A DNA stretch of 64,000 nt from Pollenia angustigena (taxonomy: Eukaryota > Arthropoda > Insecta > Diptera > Polleniidae): contig OV884060.1 of assembly GCA_930367215.1 (NCBI GenBank), positions 101,146,151-101,210,150 of the forward strand, in the 5' to 3' direction. Every line of letters begins with the position of its first letter. Positions within the stretch are counted from its first letter, which is position 1. The translations under genes and the position numbers were made by a program. Below, in pieces: positions 21,651 through 34,226 of this stretch. Under the pieces are notes generated by a model. It did not search any database, had not been told where the DNA came from, and saw only the letters and a list, made by a program, of their open reading frames with translations.

Positions 21651-23810
21651 AAAGTATAGAGAATGTGCTCTTTTGAATTTACTCAGTTGTGTTATATTGC
21701 GTGAGCAACAAAAATGCAAATAAAGCACTTTCAATAAAAAACGAATAAATGAAAATATCAAATGTGTACGAAAGGAAAAAAAAATTACCAACGTTGAACT
21801 TTGTTTTGCATGTATAGAGTTATTGTAAATTTTAGCGTATGAATAAATGCACAAAAATAGTGAGATTTGAGGTTCTCTGATACACATGTATGAACATTCA
21901 TACATACGTATATATTTCTACTGTTTTATTTTATTTAATTTAATCGTTTTAAATTGTTCACTATTATGTTAAATAATTTAAATAACAAAATATGTATATT
22001 ATTTTTTTCAAGCGTCCATTCGCTGCTGATATATGTATGTCAAAATCAAATGTGATTAATTAATAGTTCAAATCGTATGCGGGGCTAAAATACACGTCTG
22101 TATCACAAACCGAAAAAAATGTATTCTAGTCACCATTTTAGACTCTTAAGCACTGTTTTCGGCACCAACGAAATAAAACTAATAAATTTTTTATTTTCCA
22201 AGAACATTTTAAACATACTTTCGGTATAATAGGTACCTACTAGTTGTTGAACATTATGTAAATGGATTCATTTTCAAATATCAAGCTCGATTTTAAAACT
22301 TTAATATGCTGTTTCAATTATCGCCAATTCTATCCTTGATGTTTTCTACCTTTAAGTTTCTATGTATGTATGTTTTCATACTTGAAATCCGAAGTTTTTT
22401 AAAAAAAGAAAATAGATAACAATTTACTGAAGTTTTCAACAAAAATTTTTGTTTTAAAACAGGCTTTTATGTTTTGTTTTTTTTTTTTTTGTTTTGTTTT
22501 AGAAATGTGGTCACCCTAAATATAAAATGTTTATGGTAACTTAAGTATTCAACTCGTTAAATAAAGGAATCTTAACAGATGAGTCGAAAGAAGATGTTTG
22601 TTGTTGTTAAGTTTCGTCAATCGCAACCTCAAGGTGTTAAAACAAAATATATCATTGATACACTTGTACGTGTGTGAATTGTTCAGAATTCTGTAAAATA
22701 CTTACGTCTGGCAGTTGTGGGCGAAAGTGTAAAAGAAATTCTTATACCGACGTTTATTAAATAAAGATTGCAAACCTTATTTATTGCGGTCCATTAGTAT
22801 TCTCATGTAAGTGCAAAGATGTACTTAAAACTATGTGTGTGTTTGTACTTGTGCACATTATGAAAGTACAACCGGGAGTACATACATAACTTGGATTTTG
22901 TATTTGGGCTTATGGGCAATTTATGTTGTCCTTTATTCGAAATAAAATGCAATTTATTTTCTTATTTAAAGGTCAAATCAGCCAAAAAGAAAAAATCATC
23001 TAAACCTACAAAGTTATGATTACAATTGAGATTAAAGTCTATTTATTTTCGTTTATCCTGTTATGAGTTTGATGTTTAGTGTTTTTATTTTATTATTATT
23101 TATTAAGTTTTTGTAGAAACCTTTTTCTACGTTCATAGTTCTGACCTTTTTTATGGCAGTTTATATTTAGTTTTATTCTGATGGGTTTTTATTGGAAAAA
23201 TTATTTGGAAACATTTATGCAGGGCACGTTTTTGTAGTAGGTTTCTCTTTCTGCATCAGCTCAACTTCAATATCATTTTTTGTACTCATATCCTTGACAT
23301 CTTCAATAAAATTTTTTTTTTTAAGCTATAACCACCATATAAAATGGAGTTACAGTGTATTGTTTCAACAGTTTTTGAAGTTTTTGGTATTATCCGATAC
23401 TTATGGAACATAGAATTGATGTTTGTAATTTGAATACGAGGGCTTTATAACGTTGTAAAGATGAATTGATTCGCTTTGAAAATAATATTTAATTGAAGTA
23501 AAAAAAAAAAAATTTTAAGATTTTTAAGATCCTTGTTCTGAGTGCAAAACTACTCTAGTTTTAAGGATTATTAAAATATGTAGATATTTGTAGCTTTAAT
23601 ATTCAGTGAGGTTATTAAATAAAATTAAAATATGTGTTTTTCAGCTTGCCAAGTTAAAAAAATGGCGGAATTTTTGATGTTTGCTAGCATTTCACATCAG
23701 CGATGGAATATACTTTTGAGACCAACGGTTCTATTCTTTAATTTCATGATCATAATTTGAAAGTCATTCTTAGCTTCACACGATTGGTTTAATACTAGTA
23801 AGGAACTTAT

Positions 23811-23844
<34 letters not shown>

Positions 23845-24285
23845 CTATACATATTTAAAAACTTAAAATAATGCCCATTTTATAGAACCTATTCCTCATT
23901 ACCACGAAAACCACAAAAATATACATTTGCATGTTTTTCCTTGCATTTTTTAAGTTTTTAGCGCATATTTTGCCTTTTTGACGGATATTTTGATACATAT
24001 TAAATTTTTTAAGATGCCTACAAAAGCTTTCGCGGCAAATAAAAAAATTTTTTATTTTTTTTTTTGCGAAATGTTTGCTTTTTTGTTTTAAATATCTATT
24101 TGTATATCCGAGGTGTTGCTTCAATTTAGCTAAATTTTTTACATTTTACTTTTCTCGAAAATTGTAAGACAAAGCGGTAGTTTTTTAACATAAATGGGTT
24201 TCAAAACTTTAAAATTGTATATATGAATATGCAAAAATTATGGAAAAAGATTTTTAATACGTTTTTGGCAATGTGTGTAATACAT
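21651..24285. other. Mostly unassigned AT-rich sequence; possible isolated terminal exons
   Basis: No transposon coding was found. Two short stretches resemble exon ends: AATCTTAACAG followed by a short frame and an AATAAA at about 22759, and TTATTTTCTTATTTAAAG at 22955-22971 followed by a Lys-rich 15-codon frame ending in TGA at about 23018. A (TA)n run lies at 23814-23841. The motif GCATATTTT recurs in 23.9-26 kb without a clear period. Confidence 0.35.
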
Positions 24286-25530
24286 TAAAATCTGAACGAA
24301 AAGTTTTAGTATACCGATCGATTAAGAATTACAGTATTCCACGGATAATTACCTCGACAAAAATGCCAATATTTTTGGGTAATTATGCGGGGTAAGCATT
24401 TAAACGAATACGCTTAACTACCTCATTGAGGTAATTAAGCGAATTCGTTTAAATACCTCAGTGAGGTAATTAGACGTATTTATTTACAAGATAACTTAAC
24501 TTTGATGTATGAAAAAATTTAAGAAAGGAATTTTTACATGTATCAGTTTAATCTTAAGAGATAGCAATAAAAAACAATGGGATTTGTTGTCTTAAATTTT
24601 GTCTGTAGTGCTTCCTGAGATGTCCTGTCATATCCTACTACTACACATGGAAGACGTAAATATGCAATTGCATGGTTTTTCTTGTGCGACCAATGAATGC
24701 AGAAACAATATATTTATGCGTTTAGAGCTTTAAATGAGTTTTGGTATCGATTTGTTTGTAAATAATTTCCATATTGTAGCCATTGCTGCTGCATTTTTAT
24801 TGCACACATATTTTAAGTTTTTTAAAAAAAAATTGCTTAAAATCTGTTGCCTTAATTTCGCCACCTACATTAAATTTTCACTGTACAATTTTAAGCCATA
24901 GCATATTTTGCTTTTAATCAAGCCACATTTTGTTTTTTAGGCATATTTTTTAAAAAAAATGTAAGTGCATATTTTCAAATTAGTAACATGTAAAACTTGG
25001 TTACATTACTTGCTGTGTTTTTGTCAAATATGTAGTACTCAGGCAATTAAACGGATGAAATTTAGGTATAATTTTATTTTGGGAGTTAAATTTTCAAGGC
25101 AATTATCCGAATCGGGTAATTAAGCGTATGGCAATTAAACGTGAATTTTTGTTTAAAAAATGGAAGAAAAAAATCGGGGATTTAAAACTCGAGGTAAATA
25201 AGCGTGAAAGGCATTTAAGCGTGGGGTAATTAACCGGGTTATACTGTACTTTTAAAGTGATCTAACGATAACCATTTGCCCGTCTGGCTGGTTGTCTATC
25301 CATTTTAATTTTGCGCTCAAAGTACAAGTTGCAATCTGGTTGATAATTTGATCAAATTTGGTAAGTACATTTTAATTGTAGTAAGGACGAATTCTATGTA
25401 AATAATGAGAATAGGTCTGCAATTTAACATATTCCCCATAAAAACTTATTTCCAAATAAGATTCTTTGTGTCCGTAAACAATTTAATTATGTTGGTATAA
25501 AGATTAAATTCGCCCCAAACATATTTTACT
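24286..25530 (+). repeat. Calyptrate-type repeat fragment (second subfamily), split by a pogo-like element
   Basis: AGTATACCGATCGATTAAG at 24308 continues after the insertion as TGATCTAACGATAACC at 25259, then GCCCGTCTGGCTGG and GCGCTCAAAGTACAAGTTGC. The same series is seen uninterrupted at 58600-58880. Excising 24332-25246 with one TA rejoins it. Confidence 0.65.
24332..25246. mobile_element. pogo-like element (915 bp), TA target site
   Basis: The left end CAGTATTCCACGGATAATTA and right end TTAACCGGGTTATACTG are imperfect inverted repeats, with TA on both flanks (24330-24331 and 25247-25248). AGGTAATTAAGCG-like motifs recur at both ends, and a palindrome around 24399-24441 is built from them. 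No transposase. Confidence 0.75.
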
Positions 25531-26111
25531 GCAAACTAAATTCCTTTCGAATCAGTTCACAATTGCCCGAAGCTCCCGTCTATAAACAGCTTTAACTTCC
25601 TTTAAATGTTAACATTTAAAAAATTTAGCGATCCCTTTTAGGCAATAAATCTCATATGGATGTTAATATCTAGAAGTATTCGGCACAAATATCTCTTGTA
25701 AAAATGTTAACCTCTTTGTGAGCCGATTACTGCCCATCGTTTCCACATTGTGTAAAATCTCAAAAATTCGTCTATTAATACTATATGGTGTTCGGGCTTT
25801 ACCGTTTACAATTTTAGGATTGTTTTTATTAAATTAAACTCTTATTAAATTGTTGTATGTTTTGTTTTCAAATAAGCAATTTGTAAATTGTTTGGGGCAT
25901 ATTTTAAACAATTTTCAGGGAATATTTTAAAGTTTTTACTGCATATTGATGCGCATAAAACGTGTTTTTTAGAGCATATTTCTAGCTTCCCTGCTCATTA
26001 CCTTCTTCCTCATTGAAATAAATTAAGTTCATTTTTTTAATAGATCCCGTGCATGATAACGAAGCTATTTGTACCAAATTAAGATACTTTTACTGCAATC
26101 CTTGTCCAGAT
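25531..26111. other. Unassigned AT-rich sequence
   Basis: No gene or clear repeat boundary. Contains GCATATTTT motifs near 25890-25990. Confidence 0.4.
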
Positions 26112-26115
26112 ATTT

Positions 26116-26633
26116 GAAGCACAGCCGCGAATAACGTTTTAAGTTACAAAATAATTTTTTTTCAGGAGAGCAAAAAAACGTTTTTAACAGGGAAGATTAT
26201 TAATTTTTTATTTTTTTAGATTAATAAAAATAATGATCATAAAAATTTTAATACAAAATATCAACAAATTTAAAACTTAAATTACATGCAAATTTACAGT
26301 TTATAACTTTTTTTTTAGTGGAAAAACGTTTCATATTCACAATCACGATGTCATATAAAACGTTCGTTCTTCCACTATACAAAGCATCATGACTGATGGC
26401 TTTTAAAACGTTATTCCACGTTTAAAACCATTTACTTTGTATCATTTTTAAGTAACTTACAACGTTCTTCCACTAGCTGACTCTTTGTATGCCCTTTTTA
26501 AAGGCTTTAAGGTGCATAATTTTAAGTGATTTGAGGTTTAAACAGTGTACGAGAGTAATGTTAACGGTCATCTGCAAAAAAGAACAGTTTTAGCAAAAAG
26601 TGGCTTTTACAACGTTATTCGCGGCTCTGCTTC
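26116..26633. mobile_element. 518-bp MITE
   Basis: The left end GAAGCACAGCCGCGAATAAC and right end GTTATTCGCGGCTCTGCTTC are inverted with two mismatches. ATTT lies on both flanks (26112-26115 and 26634-26637), a possible 4-bp duplication. Internal paired block around ACGTTCTTCCACTA. Non-coding. Confidence 0.75.
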
Positions 26634-26637
26634 ATTT

Positions 26638-27378
26638 AGAAATTTATATTGTATTATGGGAGATGCCTTGCCCACTTTTCTAAGCCAAAGCTAAATCTTG
26701 ATCGCTAATTGCCTTAGAGAATACGCAATTTAAAAAGTTTATGGATGACATTAAAAGCTAAAATTGCGGCGAATTAAATTTTAATGGCATTGCCAAACTT
26801 AGCAATGCATGTTAGAGTATTGAATTCTTTAGATTGTTTTTGTTTACAGACACTAAAATTAGAGGAATGCGTGGAAGATGTTAAAAATAAAAAAAAACTT
26901 GTTTACATTTGTAACATCTTTCATCATAAAAATCTTGATTTTCACGTGTAAGAATAAAAACAAAATAAATAATATTGCTGTCCTGCTCTTTTGCATTCTT
27001 TTCTAGTGATGGTATATACTTTTTAACAAATTATTTGTATTTTCTAGTGATGACACTAAAATAATCGAAAGATGTTGAATGAAACAACATGAGATAGGAA
27101 CATCATTTAAAGATGAAAAAAGATGTTGATTTTAAGCCCTGTACAATTCTAATGGGAAGATGTTATCATCTTTGCGATAAGATGAAAGATGTAAGATGTG
27201 AGCAAGTGTAAAAAGCCTATAACCGTTAACCAAATATACAAAAATATTGAAAAATACTTTCTCTTAAATTCCTGTAACAAGAAGGAACTTTGGAAGGGCT
27301 TGCTCCCAACGACAACCTGCGGCAAGGAGTGCTCGTGTCTGCTCAATAGGCGTTATATTATCCCTCTTAATAAAATAA
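26638..27378. other. Unassigned sequence rich in AGATGTT motifs
   Basis: Short motifs such as AAGATGTTGA and ACATCTTTCATC recur but without a regular period. No gene recognised. Confidence 0.35.
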
Positions 27379-27668
27379 CTAGATGACCCGTGCGACTATT
27401 TCGCACCGTAATTTTTATCAATGAAAATATTAATTTTTCAACTTCTAATTATTTTTCGTCATTAGTGTTAGAAATAAGCTTTAAAATGAGATATCATTCA
27501 TTAAATTTGATGCGGTGGTATGGGAGATATTTGCAACCGACAAAAAAAAGTGCTTTAGAAATAATATATATGATTCTTTTTAAGGCTGGTTTATTAAAAA
27601 ATCTATTTCAATTGGTTGTAGAAGTGAAATAATGGGACAATGAATATTTATTCCCATTATACCAAAGT
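27379..27668 (-). mobile_element. Helitron 3' end (minus strand), body truncated or interrupted
   Basis: On the minus strand the element ends GGTGCGAAATAGTCGCAC, a perfect 6-bp stem with a 5-base loop, then GGGTCAT and CTAG, followed by T. That is the classical Helitron 3' terminus (hairpin, CTRR, insertion before T). The body runs to the right and is interrupted by a hAT element at 27669. The 5' TC end was not found. Confidence 0.65.
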
Positions 27669-30315
27669 CAGTGGTGGACTTACGTCTAGGCCCGGGCTTA
27701 GGGCCGCATTATTTAAAGGTCACCAAAGTTGGAAGGTAAAAGAATGTAAGGGGAATTTAAAATCGAAAATTTATTTTGCCAAGTTTTACTTTAAACGAAT
27801 ACCAAATTTTTATTAAACTATACATATTAAGTAATTCAATTGTTGAATTGAATAAAGGAAATAAAATAATATTCTTAAAACTCCTGTGTATCTTAACTTT
27901 TTATTTTGGTGACACATACATAGCTAAAATAATTTTTTTCCACTGCTGCCAAAATTACTAGATTTGACGGGAAAATGGAAAATATTTTGGCGTTAATTAC
28001 AGTTATGAAGTCAAATTTTTAAATAAAATAGCGGATTTTATGATAATTCGGAGTCAAAACTTGGATTTTGTTGTAAAGTTTAGCAGCTTGGCGTCTTGTA
28101 TTATAAAACTTTTACTCCGTAGAATTTCCACTTTGCCAAAAAACGTTATCTATATGAAGTTAATTTCCCAAAACGTATTTTGTTAAGAAGAAAATAAAAT
28201 AACCCATATTTAATGAAGAATCCCCAGGATATCGTTATCCTTCCTGCAATGGATATGCCATTAATTTTTGTTTTAAGCTTTAATCAAGAGGACCAAAATA
28301 ATATATTGAATGAATTTTTTTGTTTGTTCTACAATTTAGAGGCAAAAAAATTTTGATTCACAATTCATGACAAAGTCCAGAAGGACGTTATTATAAAAAA
28401 AATGTTGAATATAATATAAAATAACCTTCGGATGGAAATAATTCCCAGTTTCTATTTGTTAAAATAGTTGAGTTAAATACATTCAATTTGTAAAGTATCA
28501 CTATCCAGTGTGACACAAAGAATGCTGACGAAGGCCGTAGCGGGCCAGAAAATGCATTACATTCTGCTGGTGTCTAATAATTGTAAATTTTTCTGTACAT
28601 ACAATATGCCTCATTGCTTTCCAAAGGAAAGCTAAGGTAAAATGTAACAAGAAAATACAATATAATAGTCTGGTAGTGTATAAAGTCATTTCTGAATAAT
28701 TGAAGGAATAGGACTATTACAAAAAAGCTTTATAATATACATAACTGAAATCAGAGACCTGCGCCGTGGGATTTCATCGGCGGCGGCGGCTGACGCAAAA
28801 AAATGCTCGGCGGCGGCTCGCTCTGGCTGTTAGCCGATGTGGCTGTCAGCCGATGGGATATGTATATTAAAATTATATGTATGTACATTTGTGTAAATAT
28901 ATTTGTATGTGTTTATATTATAACAAACAATTAAAGCCATTTTTTTCATACTATAATTTACTACTCATGGCAAAAAAATATGTTTTTGTTTAAACAAGAA
29001 TCACATGTTTTCAATGACACAGGAAATCAAACATTTATTGAATAATTAGCTATTCCAGAGGTACAAAATTTAACATTTTTACATATAAAACAGTTATAAT
29101 AAAACACACCATCTTTTTTTAGAACTTCTATTTATCTTTGTTCGGCTTGAAAACGGTCTCTTAAAAAAGGACAAAATGTGGTACAGTGACACACCAAAAT
29201 TTCGACCACGTTGAAGGCTAGTCTTGGTGTGTTGGTCGCGTACACGAATACCTCAGTAGTGACGCAAACAAACATATTTGCGTTTTACTCTTAAATTCAC
29301 TTTTCTTGTTAAGCATATTTTCGTAATGCACGAAATCTGAACTGAACTCGCTGATCTCCGTATCGCTGGAATCAGTTTCATCCTCTATTACTTTTGAAGT
29401 TTTAAAAAATCTGTAATTTTGTTATTCTCACACATATTGATTTAATTTTGAATTGCAGCCTAATATATAGTTTTAAAAACAATCAACACTTAAGGCTGTT
29501 TAACAAAAGTGATTTGGTCAAATTTTTACAGAGTTAAAACTTTTTGGCGGGAAAATACACAGAATAGTTATCACAAAAAATAATCAACAACTGCACCAGT
29601 GTTCACCCATTTTCCTATATGTCGTTATTTTGAAAATTTTAATGAAATTTTGGTGCTTTATAAACAAAAAACTAAGAGTTGCCCTTTTTAAGAATAGACA
29701 AACAAAAAAGAATGTGGCAAGGTGTTAAAAAAAGAAAATAACAATTATTTATAAAGTAATCGGTGGCTAAGCTGCAGCCGATTTTTAGCCGAAGAATTTT
29801 CGGCGGCGGTGGCTACAAATATTTTCGTCGGCGGCTGGCTAACAGCCGGCTAAGCCGCTTCGGCGCAGGTCTCTGACTGAAATTTAGCTCATAGAATAAA
29901 TTCGCAAAAAAAAAAAATGTTGAATATGATATAAAATAACCTTCGGAAGGAAATAATTCCCAGTTTCTATATAATTTAAACTTTTTTTTTAATTTGTATG
30001 TACATTTCCATACAAAAAATACAAACAATTGCAATTTTTAGAGATCTTAAAATGTCATTCGATTTCGCTTAAATTTGGAACATATGCTGGTGTGGTTCAT
30101 ACGCAATGATTCTGCCTTGGAGAGTATAAATTGGACTTCTTCAGACGACTCTAAAGCACCTTAATATATGTACATACATTTATTAAAATTAATAAAAATG
30201 AATACACAATAATTTTAGTGTGTAGTCAATTTTTTTTGATAATCACTGCTATATTATCATAATGGCGTCATTATAAAGAGTGCCTAGGGAGGAAGCAGGC
30301 CTAAATCCGCCACTG
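27669..30315. mobile_element. hAT-type element (2647 bp) hosting another hAT
   Basis: The left end CAGTGGTGGACTTACG and right end TAAATCCGCCACTG carry the CAGTGGCGGA-type terminus. ACCAAAGT (27661-27668) and AACAAAGT (30316-30323) agree at 7 of 8 bases. A ~60-bp segment containing AATAACCTTCGGATGGAAAT is repeated at 28399 and 29916, on either side of the nested hAT. No transposase domain recognised. Confidence 0.8.
28752..29875. mobile_element. hAT-type element (1124 bp) nested in a hAT, perfect 8-bp TSD
   Basis: The ends CAGAGACCTGCGCCG and CGGCGCAGGTCTCTG are perfectly inverted, flanked by ACTGAAAT on both sides (28744-28751 and 29876-29883). Both subterminal zones carry GC-rich CGGCGGCGGCTGG and TTAGCCGATG motifs, striking in this AT-rich window and probably transposase-binding arrays. 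A minus-strand scrap around 29270-29420 (DETDSSDTEISEFSSDF) may be a transposase remnant. Confidence 0.9.
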
Positions 30316-30639
30316 AACAAAGTCGCAGTTTGTTGGCGTTAACTGAAACAAAAAGTCATGTTGGAGCGTAAATAGAATATTAATTCAGAATTTCAAATAA
30401 ACTGTATGTCAGCAAAACTATTGTATGTAGCTATATGGGGGAGTTTCCGCGGGAAATCCCGTTTAATATAAAACGGTGCAATATATAATTTAATTTATTT
30501 GAACAAAAAAAAAAAAAATAACAGTTCATGAGATCTACTAAATAAGATTTGTATAACATTAAACGTAAGTAGAAAAATAAAAATATGAGTTGTTTTTATG
30601 CAAAGCCATTGAAAATAGGGTGGTAGTGCAGAATAGGTA

Positions 30640-31260
30640 AATGGATATGTTGAAAGCCATAAGCACCGTGATCCAGGGGGTCGTTTGTGCAGCCCGTGTA
30701 TCTCACTACGCCAGGTTTAGGCTATGTATGTATTAAGCCGATTAGCTTGGAAGATCGGTTTTTCCACTCGGTCTAATCAGTTGCCCCCGAAAAACTCAAA
30801 GTCTTCAAGACGGGACATCAGCAGTGCAGATGCGTCAAATTAGTACTAACATAACCCATTATAAGCTGATGGTTTTTAAGATCACCATGCCTTTAAATAG
30901 GCCAACAAGTAGCCTAAGTTCCCCCTTCTCAAACAAAAGTAGCTTACCTGCCTTGCCATGGGACAGGGTGACAAATCTCTTGGATTGTTTCAACTCGGAA
31001 GTAGTCATCCATGTGTGTAAGAATTCACGTTTCGACCATTCTTGGATCAACAGCAAGCGCCCCTGTTTGCCAACAATCATCACTTTTGTTGCCCACATGG
31101 CCCTCATGACCGGGTACCCAACACATATTCACATGATTTTGTTTCCCAAGCTTGTTAAGAGATGTTAAACAGTCCATGATTTACACGGGCTTTACCTCTA
31201 AGGAAGAGCGGCCTAGCTATCCGACATAATAAATATACAGAATAAGCATTTACAACATTG
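30640..31260 (-). pseudogene. LINE RNase H domain and C-terminus, decayed
   Basis: The minus strand reads MDCLTSLNKLGKQNHV, then CWVPGHEGHVGN and TGALAVD, the RNase H block carrying the His and the last acidic residue. It is followed by a long stretch with KREFLHTWMTTSELKQSKRF and LRLLVGLFKG that corresponds to the post-RNase H region of I/R1/LOA-type LINEs. Many frameshifts and stops. RT and endonuclease are absent. The open frame on the opposite strand at 30824-31168 is its shadow. Confidence 0.65.
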
Positions 31261-32187
31261 CCCGACAGCCTGTTTCTAATTTTTATTAAGAAGTGTCCTG
31301 TCAATAAGAAAACACTTTCCTACGGATGTTTGCCTTTATAGTCAAAAGAATATTATATAATCTCTGGACACTTTTAGTATTTTCACCACTTTCTTCAAAA
31401 CCTTGTAATTCCTTATTTTAAGAAAATGTTTTTCTTTGAGTAGAATCAGCGGTTTCTTTTCTAATTTCTGCATTCAAAATGTCCTTAAATGTTAATTTTT
31501 CATTTTCGTCATCATTTCTTATGAAAAAGTATGTACTGCATTTTCAGAAAACTCTATTGTGGAGCTGCTCTGTATATAAAATAATAAAATTTGTTGGGGT
31601 TTTTGAAATAAATGTAGGTCTTTTTAAAAAAAAGTTAAGATCGTATATTTTTACTCCTCTCGAAATTTCAAACATTGACTTACTTATACGAGTTTAATTT
31701 ACATCTTTTTTATGACATAAATTATTTAAAATTACATATATCAGCAGTAAAGAAAAATGTGCTAGATCAAGGGATTTTTTTCTCGGAAAACCCGTATTAA
31801 AAAACATTACTTAATTACTTATAGAGTAATATTGTTCAAAAAATTGGCGTATGCGACTTTTGCATCAGTTTTTTGTAACTGCACATAATTTTCAAATGGT
31901 CCTACTAGTGTGAAAATCTTATGATTTCGTTGTAATTTGCATTCGAATAAACTTGGTATTAAATGTAAATTGATGAATGAAGAGGTAGATGCATATACCA
32001 GCCAGTGTTTAGAACCACTGATTATGGCAATACGGCCAGACATTTTCTTCATATATTATCTTGCTGCATAAATAACAGGAGTTGACGAAAATCATCTTCC
32101 AAAGTTAGAAACCATGCTAGGAATTAAAGGAAATAAAGTGACGATTTTTCGTCGTTTTGACGATTTTTTTGAGAAAATACAGTATAA
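31261..32187. other. Unassigned sequence with an open minus frame at 31819-32052
   Basis: The 77-codon minus frame starts MKKMSGRIAIISGSKHW and has ordinary protein composition (few Lys/Asn homopolymers), unlike most chance frames here. No family recognised and no partner frame, so it is left unassigned. GACGATTTTT motifs cluster at 32130-32170 and again at 32570. Confidence 0.3.
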
Positions 32188-32560
32188 AGCTACGTTCACA
32201 ATCAAAAAAACAATTTCATTTTTTCTTCTATCTTTTTTCTTCCCAAAGTATTTCATATATTTTCCTTTAATTTTTAGAACAAAAATGTAACTAAAATTTT
32301 TTTAAAAATGTAACTAAAGTTGAGTCAACTAGTTCAGCAACAATTTGTATGAAATTGTTTCTGACGTTTAAAATAATTTTAACTTACTTTTGAATGAAAA
32401 TTTTATCATAATGTTGTAAAAAATAATAATTAACGCATAAAATTGTTGTGGTTAAAATATGCAAACGGTTTCTTAATGCAAAATGTGTGTGTTTGCAAAA
32501 GAAATTGTTGCTCTATTATGAACACCAAGTGAAAATGTATTTTTGATTGTGAACGAAGCT
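32188..32560. mobile_element. Harbinger-like MITE, copy 2 (373 bp)
   Basis: Same family as 6466-6810: begins AGCTACGTTCACAATC, ends GATTGTGAACGAAGCT, TAA on both flanks (32185-32187 and 32561-32563). Diverged from copy 1 by small indels. Confidence 0.85.
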
Positions 32561-32809
32561 TAATGACGATTGACGATTTTTTTACTAAAAGTAATAGTGT
32601 TATGACGATTTTCCGGCATCAATAAAACACTTACAAATAATTTTTAAAATTATATTGAAAACAGTCCAAAACGTAAAAATCAATTTTTCGAAATACAAAA
32701 ATTATTGAAAATTAAACAAAAAAATTCTTCCCCCATCACAAACCAGGTGGCTTTCATTAGAATCAGTAGTAATTGAATGCCATCGAAACTGCAAAAAAAA
32801 AAAAAAAAT

Positions 32810-32950
32810 GTATGGATGAAAATAGGACTAAAGAAAGAAAAATAGAAATGACTTTTTGGCGGCATATTTTTTTTTTGCAAATAAAAAAAAATTCATGTCG
32901 TGGATCATATCTTTTTTTCTTTCTTTAGTCCTTTTTTCATCCATTCATGA
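32810..32950. repeat. Hairpin inverted repeat
   Basis: ATGGATGAAAATAGGACTAA and GGACTAAAGAAAGAAA are matched by TTTCTTTCTTTAGTCC and TTTTTTCATCCATTCAT. Arms of about 35 bases around a 60-base loop; may be a small MITE. Confidence 0.7.
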
Positions 32951-33198
32951 TCTAGAAACTAAATCCGCTATCATATTAGAGTTACAACAAAATTGCATTT
33001 ATATATATTCCAGAGCACCGTGTAAAATGCATCTAATTTGCAAGAATCTAAATTATTTACATACAAAGATGTTATACTTGCCAAAAGATAAAATTTGATA
33101 CCCATATTGCCCTATTTAAAACGAAGGGCTACCACCCCATTGCATTTTTGGCAAAACGCGAACTAGCACGAATTTCAAAAAAAGCTGAGACAAAAAAG

Positions 33199-33714
33199 CA
33201 TGAGCTATTACAATTTAACATATAAAACAAGTTATTTTTAAACCATATTTAAATAAAACATATATTTTAAATATTATTATTTTGCTTCATTTAACCATCA
33301 ACTGAATTGATTTAACAAACTTATTCAATTAACAATTTGTTTGATTGAATAATTTGCGTAATTGAATTTAGATTGTATTTCAAATACACTCTTTAATTTA
33401 TTTAATTAAAAATTTAATCGATTTAATGCAAAAATTCAATCACTGTTTTAATCAATACAATTATTAAAATAATTAATTTTCTGTATTGTTATCAATTACG
33501 TTAGTAATTCATTCAATTTAAAAATTTTAAATTTTTTTAAATTAATTTGTTAATTCATTCAACTAAAATATTGTTTAATATTAATAATTTTTTCAATTTT
33601 TTTTGTAATTAAAATGTAAAATCTTTTTAATTGGAGTAATTGGTATAATCATTTCGGTGATAGGTGCAAAATTAAACAATTTTTTGCTTGTTTCAATTAT
33701 TTTGGTGATCTCTT
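33199..33714 (+). repeat. AT-rich dispersed repeat, plus copy
   Basis: Shares GAGCTATTACAATTTAACAT through TTTCAATTATTTTGGTGATC with the reverse complement of 43616-44166, with a few indels. Built largely of TTAATT/AATTGA motifs. No coding. The two copies face each other 10 kb apart. Confidence 0.8.
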
Positions 33715-33715
33715 A

Positions 33716-34223
33716 AGCCTAGTACTCTGTTCAAATTTGTGAAAAATGTTGAGCAACATTGATTATTCCACACGAAAATTTTGGCATTTATCAATGTTAC
33801 CAATCTTGCGAGTTTGTACAATGTGACGTTTTTATTCCTTCAAAGTATGCTACATTGTTTCGTGTATGTAAACAAACGCCACATGTATTTTGCTAAAATT
33901 ATTTTTTTTTAATAAAAAATTTAATAAAAAAAAGTAAATACGGATAAAAAACTGTTACCGATTGTGTTATTTTAATTTTTTATTTCTTTTTTAAATATTA
34001 AGTTCATACTTTTTTGCTTTTGCTTAAAATTCCACGTGAAATAAAGGCAGCTTACATTATTTCGCAGTTGTAAAAAAAATGTTGCCAGAAACATTTCGGT
34101 ACTTTTTCACAAAATAAACAGAGTACAACTCCATCAACATTATTTCATGGATATTCCGCACAAGTTTTTTTCATATGCATTTTGACAGCATTTCACGTGA
34201 AATGTTGAACAGAGTACCAGGCT
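33716..34223. mobile_element. Harbinger-like MITE (508 bp), TTA target site
   Basis: The left end AGCCTAGTACTCTGTTCAA and right end TTGAACAGAGTACCAGGCT are inverted with one mismatch, with TTA on both flanks (33713-33715 and 34224-34226), as expected for PIF/Harbinger. Subterminal CACGTGAAAT motifs. Non-coding. Confidence 0.85.
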
Positions 34224-34226
34224 TTA

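Noticed and set aside
30824..31168. 114-codon plus frame
   Set aside because: Shadow of the minus-strand LINE RNase H relic containing WVPGHEGHVGN.
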